DNA from: Gammaproteobacteria bacterium UBA7310
GTDB lineage: Bacteria > Pseudomonadota > Gammaproteobacteria > Pseudomonadales > Ketobacteraceae
NCBI GenBank assembly: GCA_002471665.1
Contig: DKQK01000033.1
Location: forward strand, 3,709-44,723
Direction: 5' to 3'
Length of the DNA: 41,015 nucleotides
Made by a program: the position numbers and the translations under genes
Notes under the pieces: generated by a model
What the model was told of the DNA's origin: nothing
Databases searched by the model: none
The model's input: only the letters and a program-made list of their open reading frames with translations
Shown: positions 25,259 to 32,015 of the stretch, in pieces
Numbering within the stretch: position 1 is the stretch's first letter
How the letters are laid out: every line of letters starts with the position of its first letter

Positions 25259-26422
25259 TTACCAGGCTGCCTGATAAATGGCGAGTGCGTCCGGCTCGGT
25301 TACTTCCCGCGGATTGTTCACCAGCAACCTTTGTTGTTGCATGGCATCGCTGGCCAGCGTGCCGATGAAATCTTCCGGCACCTTGCAGTCCCGCAGCCGA
25401 TTGGGCAGCGACACTTTTTGAATCAGTGTTTCAATCCAGGTGATCAGGCGATCGGTAACGTCTTCATCACTGCCAGCCACAAACTGTTCAGCCATGATGA
25501 TGGGTGCCAACTCCGCATAGAGTGATTTGGCGCTGGGTGCGTTAAAGCGCATCACGTGGGGCAGCACCAGTGAGTTGCTTAAACCATGGGGAATATGGAA
25601 ATGGCCGCCCAACGGATAGGCCAGCGCATGGACCGCGGCCACCGGAGCGTTGGCAAAGGCCTGCCCGGCCAACAGGGCTCCCAACAGCATATTGCTGCGG
25701 GCTTCCACATCGCTGCCGATGCGTACGGCGGTGAGTATGTTGCGCGCCAGCAGCCGCAACGCTTCCCGCGCCAGCATGTCAGACAGCGGGTTTTTCCTGT
25801 GGACAGAGGTGTAGGCTTCAATGGCGTGCACCATGGCATCGATGCCGGTGGTGGCGGTGACATGAGGTGGCAACCCGATTGTCAGCTCGGCATCCAGCAG
25901 TGCAATGTCCGGTTGCAACACCGGTGACACCACACCGGCTTTGGTGGTTTCGCCGGTGGTGACGATGGCAATGGGGGTGACTTCGGAGCCGGTACCGGCA
26001 GTGGTGGGAACCTGGAGCAATGGCAGGCGGGGTTCTTTTGTGTTGCCCACGCCATACATATCCGCCAGTGACTGTGTGCATTGCGGGTGACTCAGGATGG
26101 CCACCAGTTTTGCCACATCCATGGAACTGCCGCCGCCAAAGCCCACCACCAGCTCAGCCTGCAGCGCCTGAGCGGCTGCCACAGCCTGCATAACCGTGCT
26201 GTCAGAGGGGTCCGGTTCAACCGCATCGAATACCTCAACCTTAACGCCCACGGCGTCGAAGCTGGGCAGCACCTGTTCAAGCAAGCCTGCCTGGACAATG
26301 CCGGCATCGGTTACCAACAAGACGGCACTGGCCCCTTGTTGCTGGCAAAGCGCGCCCAGTTGGCGGGCGCTGCCGGGTTCGTTGATGATGGTACGTGTGG
26401 TGGAAAATGTGAATGCCTGCAT
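25259..26422 (-). CDS. Iron-containing (group III) alcohol dehydrogenase
   Basis: 387 aa. The N-terminal NAD(P)-binding half holds the glycine-rich GFGGGSSMDVAK, and the C-terminal all-helical half holds the metal site. Ligand motifs are present: GIDAMVHAIEAYTS (Asp and His) and HALAYPLGGHFHIPHGLSN (two His). Such enzymes interconvert alcohols or 2-hydroxy compounds with aldehydes or ketones using Fe or Zn. A GTG at 26452 opens ten codons earlier. However, an extended -10 box at 26463-26471 would put the transcript start within about 10 nt of that GTG, so the ATG at 26422 is preferred. It is the first gene of an operon with the thioesterase and aldehyde dehydrogenase. Confidence 0.92.
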   Translation of the reverse strand: MQAFTFSTTRTIINEPGSARQLGALCQQQGASAVLLVTDAGIVQAGLLEQVLPSFDAVGVKVEVFDAVEPDPSDSTVMQAVAAAQALQAELVVGFGGGSSMDVAKLVAILSHPQCTQSLADMYGVGNTKEPRLPLLQVPTTAGTGSEVTPIAIVTTGETTKAGVVSPVLQPDIALLDAELTIGLPPHVTATTGIDAMVHAIEAYTSVHRKNPLSDMLAREALRLLARNILTAVRIGSDVEARSNMLLGALLAGQAFANAPVAAVHALAYPLGGHFHIPHGLSNSLVLPHVMRFNAPSAKSLYAELAPIIMAEQFVAGSDEDVTDRLITWIETLIQKVSLPNRLRDCKVPEDFIGTLASDAMQQQRLLVNNPREVTEPDALAIYQAAW

Positions 26423-26450
26423 GGGGCTTGGCACCTCGAATGGTTGTGAC

Positions 26451-26471
26451 ACGGATTTCCGTATTCTACCA
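26451..26471 (-). promoter_or_regulatory. Extended -10 promoter with overlapping palindrome ahead of the alcohol dehydrogenase operon
   Basis: On the minus strand TGG-TAGAAT (26463-26471) is an extended -10 element (5/6 to TATAAT). The perfect inverted repeat ACGGA-tt-TCCGT (26451-26462) lies just downstream, around the expected transcript start, where a repressor could block initiation. No convincing -35 box is seen. Confidence 0.4.
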
Positions 26472-26496
26472 CGTTCATTTAGGGTGGATGGGCCAT

Positions 26497-26530
26497 AAAA
26501 ACCGTTGCGCAGGCCGACAATTGGTCAACG
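26497..26530 (-). terminator. Possible weak terminator overlapping the msrQ stop
   Basis: CGTTG (26526-26530 on the minus strand, including the msrQ stop region) can pair with CAACG (26503-26507), followed by GTTTTT. The stem is only 5 bp with an 18-nt loop, so this is a weak call. Confidence 0.3.
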
Positions 26531-27214
26531 TTTGGCCTCTAAACCGTTGTCATCGCTGCGCTGCCAGCGCTTGATGCTGTTTACCAATACTCGATGCATT
26601 AACAATACACCCACCAATGCAGCGTAGACCGGCGCCTCCCGCTCACCCAGCTTGGCCTCGAGCAGCACATGGATCACGGCCAGAATACTCAGAGCGTACA
26701 TGGCACGGTGCAGTTGCCGCCAGCGTTTACCCAGCTTGCGCCGCAGCACCATGGGGGAGGTCACGCCCAGCAGTAACGACAGGCACCAGCCCGCGAGGCC
26801 TGCCACCAGGAAGGGCCGCTCCTGTAGATCCTGCCACAACCATTGCCCTTGCCAGTTCAGCTCCAGGTGCAGGTAGATGGCGGCATGCCAGCTCAAGTAG
26901 AACAAGCTGTACAAACCCAGCATACGCCGGGAGCGAATCAGAAAATTCCAGTCAGCCAGGCGTTTGCCGTAGCGCCGGTGCAGTATTTTACAGAGAAAAC
27001 TCAGCCAGCGCCGTAGTGGGGTGATGGCCAGGGTGATGATCAGAAAAACCATGGACCAGAAGCCGGTACGGGCCATCAATGTTTCAAAGGGGTTGTATCC
27101 CAGCTGGTGTCGCAGAATGTTCCACAGCAGCACCAGTGCCGGTAACCCGCTGGTGATGAACACCAGCAACCGAAACCAGTGGCCATGGCTATTAAACCAG
27201 CGGAACAGTTGCAT
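26525..27214 (-). CDS. msrQ: MsrQ, haem-binding membrane subunit of the periplasmic methionine sulfoxide reductase
   Basis: 229 aa with six membrane segments. MsrQ (formerly YedZ) is a b-haem quinol oxidase of the ferric-reductase-like family that passes electrons to MsrP. Family features: TGFWSMVFLIITLAITPLRR, then RRMLGLYSLFYLSWHAAIYLHLEL and WRQLHRAMYALSILAVIHVLLEAK, which supply the conserved haem-ligand histidines. The start overlaps the msrP stop by one base (TGATG), so the two are translationally coupled. It is the last gene of the module that starts with the chemoreceptor at 31.9 kb. Confidence 0.93.
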   Translation of the reverse strand: MQLFRWFNSHGHWFRLLVFITSGLPALVLLWNILRHQLGYNPFETLMARTGFWSMVFLIITLAITPLRRWLSFLCKILHRRYGKRLADWNFLIRSRRMLGLYSLFYLSWHAAIYLHLELNWQGQWLWQDLQERPFLVAGLAGWCLSLLLGVTSPMVLRRKLGKRWRQLHRAMYALSILAVIHVLLEAKLGEREAPVYAALVGVLLMHRVLVNSIKRWQRSDDNGLEAKR

Positions 27215-28152
27215 CAGAAGTGCTGATTGAGATCCAGGTGAGTGTAAAGCCCGGCGACCTGCTCGGCGTAGCCATTGAACATCAGTGTGGGCTTTTTGTG
27301 GGTCTCACCCAGGGGCACTTCCCGGCGCTGACTCCAGCGCGGGTGTGCCACATCGGGATTGACGTTGCCGTAGAATCCGTACTCGGCGGGCGCCGCCTGC
27401 TGCCAGGTGGTGGTGGGCTTTTCGGCTACCAGTTCTATGTGCTGCAGGGCCTTAATGCTTTTAAAACCGTATTTCCAGGGCACTACCAAACGCAGCGGAG
27501 CGCCATTCTGCGGTGGCAGCGCCTGGCCGTACATGCCCGTGGCAAGCAATGTCAGGGGGTGCATGGCCTCATCCAGGCGCAACGCTTCGCGATAGGGCCA
27601 GTCCAACACCGGGCGTCGTTGCCCGATCATCTCCCGGGGGTTTACGATGGAGCTGAAGCGCACAAAGCGCGCACTGGAAAGGGGCTTCGCCAGTTTGATG
27701 ATGCGCGACAGCATAACGCCGCTCCAGGGCACCACCATGGACCAACCCTCCACGCAGCGGAAACGATAAATGCGTTCCTCCACACAGAGTTTGTTGATGG
27801 CATCGATATCCAGCGTGACAGGGGTCTCCACCGCCCCTGATATGGTCAGGGTCCAAGGAGATAAGGTGAGGGCCTGTGCCAGAATACGAACAGCTTCTTT
27901 GTCGGTTGAGAACTCGTAATAGTTGTTGTAGCTGGTGGCGTGCCTCTTAGGAGTGATCTGGTCACCTGGGTCCGGGAGTTTGAGGGCACGGCACGAATCA
28001 TCGGGCTGGCTGCCGGGCCCGGCCCATGCGCCTGGATTCAACGTCAGGCCCAACGCCGCCACGGGTAACCCGCGCAGCCAGCGGCGCCGCTGCTGAAACA
28101 GCGAGTAGGGTGTGATCTCGGAGGGGCGAGGCGGCCTGTACTGCGTGTCCAT
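27214..28152 (-). CDS. msrP: MsrP, molybdopterin catalytic subunit of periplasmic methionine sulfoxide reductase
   Basis: 312 aa, as in E. coli MsrP (YedY). It reduces methionine sulfoxide in periplasmic proteins using a mononuclear Mo cofactor. A Tat signal is visible (RRRWLRG, 22-28, before a hydrophobic run). The Mo-ligating cysteine is C133 in YRFRCVEGWSMVVPW. Other family blocks are SYNNYYEFSTDKE, RLDEAMHPLTLLATGMYG, LPPQNGAPLRLVVPWKYGFK and the end LFNGYAEQVAGLYTHLDLNQHF. The ATG at 28152 (GGGA upstream) is preferred to an in-frame TTG two codons earlier. It begins 2 nt after the cytochrome c stop, so the electron-transfer genes upstream are on the same transcript. Confidence 0.95.
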   Translation of the reverse strand: MDTQYRPPRPSEITPYSLFQQRRRWLRGLPVAALGLTLNPGAWAGPGSQPDDSCRALKLPDPGDQITPKRHATSYNNYYEFSTDKEAVRILAQALTLSPWTLTISGAVETPVTLDIDAINKLCVEERIYRFRCVEGWSMVVPWSGVMLSRIIKLAKPLSSARFVRFSSIVNPREMIGQRRPVLDWPYREALRLDEAMHPLTLLATGMYGQALPPQNGAPLRLVVPWKYGFKSIKALQHIELVAEKPTTTWQQAAPAEYGFYGNVNPDVAHPRWSQRREVPLGETHKKPTLMFNGYAEQVAGLYTHLDLNQHF

Positions 28153-28154
28153 GA

Positions 28155-28853
28155 TCAATCCCGAATGAATTTCAGGTACAGCATCAGTGAATTCAATTCG
28201 GCCACCGTCAATTGGTCACCCCAGGGCGGCATGTGCTTGGAGCGTCCCATCGCCTCGCCGCCTTTTTCAATGATTTGTCGCAGATAGTCATCCGGTAGAC
28301 GGGAGGCGGTGAGATCGGCCGGCGGCGGTGTTTTCAATAGGCGCGACATGCGGCCATCACCTTCGCCAAATGGTCCGTGGCAGAGGACACATCGAGTGGC
28401 AAATACCTGTTGCCCCAGTTTGCGGTCCGCCTGTGCGGAATTGCCCAGGGAATCCAGCAGGGCGTACGCTCTGACCTGATCTTCGCGCAGCAGCATAATG
28501 AAATCGGAAACGGATTCCAGTTCACTCCAGCTCAGTTCTTTGCCAAACGGCGGCATGTACTCTGACGTGTCTTTGTAAAGCGCCCCCAGTACGGTGGTAT
28601 CCAGCACTTCCTTCCGCTTGTGCGCAACGCGGGGCTTCAGCAGCGAGGTATCAGGGTATTCTTTCAGGCGCATGGGCATAATGCCTTCACCCATACCTTT
28701 GTTGCCATGACAGAGCACACAGCGTGTGGCATACACCGCGGCCCCCAATTCCAGACTGGGGCTCGGGTCTTCATAGTCTTCAGCGGCATATGACGGCAGC
28801 CCGATGGCAATGAACACCAGTCCCACGATTACAACAATCCCTTGCCTGCCCAT
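28155..28853 (-). CDS. Di-haem periplasmic cytochrome c with two tandem domains
   Basis: 232 aa. A signal peptide (VVIVGLVFIAIGLPSYA) is followed by two class I cytochrome c domains of about 100 residues. Each has a CVLCH haem site (45-49 and 155-159) and a following axial methionine in YMPPF (M100) or HMPPW (M208). The domains look duplicated: both read (Y/F)ATRCVLCHG followed by a GxGEG-like loop. It should be a soluble periplasmic electron carrier. It sits 4 nt after the cupredoxin gene and 2 nt before msrP, so it belongs in a chain with the peroxidase and probably exchanges electrons with it (inference). Direct transfer to MsrP is not established for this family. Confidence 0.9.
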   Translation of the reverse strand: MGRQGIVVIVGLVFIAIGLPSYAAEDYEDPSPSLELGAAVYATRCVLCHGNKGMGEGIMPMRLKEYPDTSLLKPRVAHKRKEVLDTTVLGALYKDTSEYMPPFGKELSWSELESVSDFIMLLREDQVRAYALLDSLGNSAQADRKLGQQVFATRCVLCHGPFGEGDGRMSRLLKTPPPADLTASRLPDDYLRQIIEKGGEAMGRSKHMPPWGDQLTVAELNSLMLYLKFIRD

Positions 28854-28857
28854 GCTC

Positions 28858-29175
28858 TTATTCCTGGACCTTGATGGTCATTCTCATTTCCGGATGAATG
28901 GCACATTCCACTTCCACTTCACCCGGTGTAGTGAAGGTGACGTCGCGGGATTCACCTTGCGGATAGGAACCCAGATCAAACATCTCCGCGTCACTGAGGC
29001 TGAATACGTTGTGAAAAAACGGATCGTTATTAATGAACTGAACGGTATCACCTACTTTGATCTCCAGGCTGTCCTTGGTGAACTTTTTGTCTTTCTGGCC
29101 CACTTCATAACTGTCGGCCTGGGCGATACCGACCAGTAACAGGCTTGATATCAGGATCAGTACTCTCATTGTCAT
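28858..29175 (-). CDS. Amicyanin-like cupredoxin (blue copper protein)
   Basis: 105 aa. Signal peptide MTMRVLILISSLLLVGIAQA, then a single cupredoxin domain. Copper ligands are H55 (NDPFFHNVFS), C91, H94 and M97 (CAIHPEM). The ligand loop C-x2-H-x2-M is as short as in amicyanin (C92-x2-H95-x2-M98), not the C-x2-H-x4-M of plastocyanin. Amicyanin carries electrons in methylamine oxidation; no methylamine dehydrogenase gene is seen here. A longer frame begins at 29202 without an SD; the ATG at 29175 has GGAG seven bases ahead. It lies between the di-haem peroxidase (36 nt) and the di-haem cytochrome (4 nt), which argues for an electron-shuttle role. Confidence 0.88.
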   Translation of the reverse strand: MTMRVLILISSLLLVGIAQADSYEVGQKDKKFTKDSLEIKVGDTVQFINNDPFFHNVFSLSDAEMFDLGSYPQGESRDVTFTTPGEVEVECAIHPEMRMTIKVQE

Positions 29176-29211
29176 AATAGTGCTCCGATAAAGTATTCCC
29201 ATGAGTCTGGA

Positions 29212-30264
29212 TCAGAAATTATTCGGCGGGATGACCGGTAACGTGAAGGCCTGTGGTGGCGTTGTCAGGGCTTTCATAAACGCCACCAGGTCATTTTTTT
29301 CTGCCGGGGTCAGCTGCAACGCCTTCATGTTGGGAGACAGATTGGTTTTGACGCTGCCACCGGTTTCATAGTGGTTCACAACGTCCATCAATGTTGCGGC
29401 GGAACCATCGTGGAAGTACGGTGCCGTCAGGGTGATGTCACGCAAAGTGGGTGTTTTAAAGGCGCCCTTCATCAAACCAATGGGCTTGATGGCATAGCGG
29501 CCCATGTCCGGGTTTTCCTGCCCCCAGGATTCCAGGCCGATATTGTGAAAGCCGTTATCGGTAAAATTCGGAGCTGAATGACAAACGGCACAGTTACCCT
29601 TGTCGGGATCGACGAACAGCTTAAAGCCATTTACCTGCTGTTTGGTCATGGCTTTTTTGTCACCCTTTATCCAGCGGTCAAATGGGGAGTTATTGCTGAT
29701 CACAGTCCGTTCGAAGCTGGCAATGGCCTTGGCCAGTGATTCATCCGTGATACCCTGCTTCGGATAGGCTTTGGCAAATGCGCCCACGTAGGTGGCGTTG
29801 GCCTGCAAAAACTTGATGGCTTTGTTCAAATCGACGTTCATCTCGGCACTGGACAGCATCGGGCCCAAGGCCTGGTCTTCCAGGGAGCTTTTGCGGCCAT
29901 CCCACATTTGCAGATGGTTGTAGGCGGAATTGGTTACCGTAGGCGATGCCCGCCCCAACACTTTACTTTGAAACCCTTTCGCAGTGGGCAGGCCGTCTGA
30001 CCAGCCAAATAATGGGCTGTGGCAGGTGGCACAGGACATGTTGCCGTCACCACTCAAGCGGGGATCAAAGAACAACATTTTACCCAGTGCAATACGTTCA
30101 GCGTTGGGCTTGTTGTCAGCCGGATAGGGCACTGCCGGCAACAACCATTCCTGCAGGCTGGCGTGGCCCGGTTTGAACGTGTATTCCTGCTCGCCGATTG
30201 CTGTTGTGGCCAGCAGCGAACAAAGGACTAAAATTACCGGGGTAATCCAGGATTCTGTCTTCAT
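29212..30264 (-). CDS. Di-haem cytochrome c peroxidase family protein (CCP/MauG)
   Basis: 350 aa. Signal peptide (PVILVLCSLLATTAIG), then two haem domains with CATCH (78-82) and CAVCH (225-229). The family block GAFKTPTLRDITLTAPYFHDG is present near 268-287. Typical members reduce H2O2 in the periplasm with electrons from small cytochromes or cupredoxins. MauG relatives instead oxidise a protein substrate; the two types cannot be separated from the sequence alone. A strong SD (AAGGAGG) precedes the ATG, only 17 nt after the chemoreceptor stop. The cupredoxin encoded next and the di-haem cytochrome after it are plausible electron donors. Confidence 0.92.
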   Translation of the reverse strand: MKTESWITPVILVLCSLLATTAIGEQEYTFKPGHASLQEWLLPAVPYPADNKPNAERIALGKMLFFDPRLSGDGNMSCATCHSPLFGWSDGLPTAKGFQSKVLGRASPTVTNSAYNHLQMWDGRKSSLEDQALGPMLSSAEMNVDLNKAIKFLQANATYVGAFAKAYPKQGITDESLAKAIASFERTVISNNSPFDRWIKGDKKAMTKQQVNGFKLFVDPDKGNCAVCHSAPNFTDNGFHNIGLESWGQENPDMGRYAIKPIGLMKGAFKTPTLRDITLTAPYFHDGSAATLMDVVNHYETGGSVKTNLSPNMKALQLTPAEKNDLVAFMKALTTPPQAFTLPVIPPNNF

Positions 30265-30281
30265 ATAGCCTCCTTACTATT

Positions 30282-31907
30282 TCATTGTGTGAAATGCGAT
30301 ACCATGTTGTTCAGCGTAGTGGAAGACGCCGATAGATCGTTGGAAAGATCATCCATGGTGGATGCACTCTCCTGTGCGGAATGACAAATACGTTGCAGCT
30401 GTTCGATAAAATGCCGAATATCTTCAATAGCCTGCATCTGCGACTGGTTGATCGACAAAGCGGATTCAATGCGACTGCGGGATTGATCGGAATGCTCGTT
30501 GGCGTTCTTCACTTCGCTGGCGCTTTTATCAAACAGTTCGGCGTTGCTTTTCAATTCGTTGTTCACCAATGACAACAAATCCGTCACCTGGCTGAAGTGA
30601 GTACTCATGGTGGTGGCTAAATCAGAAATCTCTTTTACGGCATCGCTGCTGCGGTTGGCCAGCGAGCGCACTTCGTCGGCAACCACGGCAAATCCACGGC
30701 CCTGCTCGCCGGCACGAGCTGCCTCGATGGCGGCATTCAACGCCAACAGATTGGTTTGTTCGGATACGCCTTGAATGGTTTCTGCAATACTGGTGATGGA
30801 ATTCGCAGATTGGGCCAGCGTATTGATCTGGTCTGACAGGGTGTGCACCTGTCGTTCAAATTCCTGTTGCAGCTTGATTGATTGGGTAATCTGCTGGTTG
30901 GCGGCGGAGCAACTGTTGGCCGTGCTTTCTGCATCATCATTACTGCTCTGCAGTAAATCGCTCACTTCGTTGGCTACATTCACCAGTTCAGCAATTTTGG
31001 CATTGATGGAATGGACGTAGTCGTTGACGTGGCGGGCATTTTCTGCGGACTGATGCGCACTGCCGTTTACCTGGTTGGCGCTGTTGTCCAGCTGGCCCGC
31101 CTGAACCTGCATCTTGTTGACGATGTCCCGGGTGGATTGCACGGCGTGACTGATGGCTTGAAACGTTAATGATAACTCGTCGCTACCGCTCTCCTGGAGT
31201 TTGATATTCAGGTCACCTTCGGCAAACCGACCCATGGAGCGTTGAATGCGGTGCATTGAAGACAGCAGGCGTGCTATCAGCAAAAAGGCGATCACGCCCG
31301 TCAGCAGGAGCCCGGCCAGGGTCCATAACGCCAGTGTCATGATAACCTGACGGCTTTGCTGTTGAGTGGTTTCCGTCAGTGAGCTTAGTTCAGCGAACTC
31401 GTTACTCAGGATATTCTGGGCAATGTCGATGATGCGTTTGGTTTGGGGAGCAATGGTTTTAAAAGCTTCATTGGCTTCATCATCGTGATTTTTTTTGCCA
31501 AATCCGATTACTTTCATCTGCAACGGGCGCAAGGCTTCAAGGTCCTGTTTCAGAGTGGCGACCGCAGTGTTGCCCGGAATGGCTTCTTCCAGTAGTTGTA
31601 TTTGCTCGTCCAGACTGGAGGAGGCCTTAATCGTGGCGATGGCGTTCTGGCGAATGTCTGCCGGGGCGCTGGAGGCAATCAATGCTTGTAGATCCCGCTG
31701 CAGGCGCATGATGGCCATTAGAGTATTGTTGGCCTGGTGTTGTCGGCTTTGGGAACGTTCAATGGCGCTGGCCAGTTCCTGATTCTGCTGGGTCAGGGTG
31801 GTGCCCGCCAACAGTACGCAACCCACCGCCACCAAAGCCGGTAGCAGGCACATTGCAATCAGTTTATAACGCCAGGAAACTCGATTAAGCCAGGACATGA
31901 GAGCCAT
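30282..31907 (-). CDS. Methyl-accepting chemotaxis protein
   Basis: 541 aa. Transmembrane segments lie at about 15-35 and 190-212 and flank a helical periplasmic sensor of about 150 residues (four-helix-bundle type, no recognised ligand motif). HAMP follows (213-265), then the long cytoplasmic signalling coiled coil. The hairpin tip is canonical: SEQTNLLALNAAIEAARAGEQGRGFAVVADEVRSLA. No C-terminal CheR/CheB tether pentapeptide is present. The stop is 17 nt from the peroxidase start, so it may head the whole redox operon. That suggests taxis linked to the signal the operon handles, such as a redox or oxidant cue (inference). An ATG three codons in (31898) is an alternative start. Confidence 0.9.
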   Translation of the reverse strand: MALMSWLNRVSWRYKLIAMCLLPALVAVGCVLLAGTTLTQQNQELASAIERSQSRQHQANNTLMAIMRLQRDLQALIASSAPADIRQNAIATIKASSSLDEQIQLLEEAIPGNTAVATLKQDLEALRPLQMKVIGFGKKNHDDEANEAFKTIAPQTKRIIDIAQNILSNEFAELSSLTETTQQQSRQVIMTLALWTLAGLLLTGVIAFLLIARLLSSMHRIQRSMGRFAEGDLNIKLQESGSDELSLTFQAISHAVQSTRDIVNKMQVQAGQLDNSANQVNGSAHQSAENARHVNDYVHSINAKIAELVNVANEVSDLLQSSNDDAESTANSCSAANQQITQSIKLQQEFERQVHTLSDQINTLAQSANSITSIAETIQGVSEQTNLLALNAAIEAARAGEQGRGFAVVADEVRSLANRSSDAVKEISDLATTMSTHFSQVTDLLSLVNNELKSNAELFDKSASEVKNANEHSDQSRSRIESALSINQSQMQAIEDIRHFIEQLQRICHSAQESASTMDDLSNDLSASSTTLNNMVSHFTQ

Positions 31908-31931
31908 ACAAAAACATTCAGACTACTCTTC

Positions 31932-31959
31932 AGAATAGACAATGGGGTCTGGCTATCAA
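31932..31959 (-). promoter_or_regulatory. Candidate sigma-70 promoter for the chemoreceptor/redox operon
   Basis: On the minus strand TTGATA (31954-31959) and TATTCT (31932-31937) are spaced by 16 nt, each with four or five matches to consensus, 25 nt upstream of the chemoreceptor ATG. There is no match to the flagellar sigma-28 consensus. Confidence 0.4.
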
Positions 31960-31969
31960 GGATATTGGC

Positions 31970-31990
31970 AAAAACTATCAAGATAGATAG
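31970..31990 (-). terminator. Possible weak terminator after the diguanylate cyclase gene
   Basis: On the minus strand CTATC, a short loop and GATAG are followed by TTTTT, 26 nt past the cyclase stop. The stem is AT-rich and short, so efficiency is doubtful. Confidence 0.3.
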
Positions 31991-32015
31991 CAGCCTGGTG
32001 TCAGGCAGGATCGGT

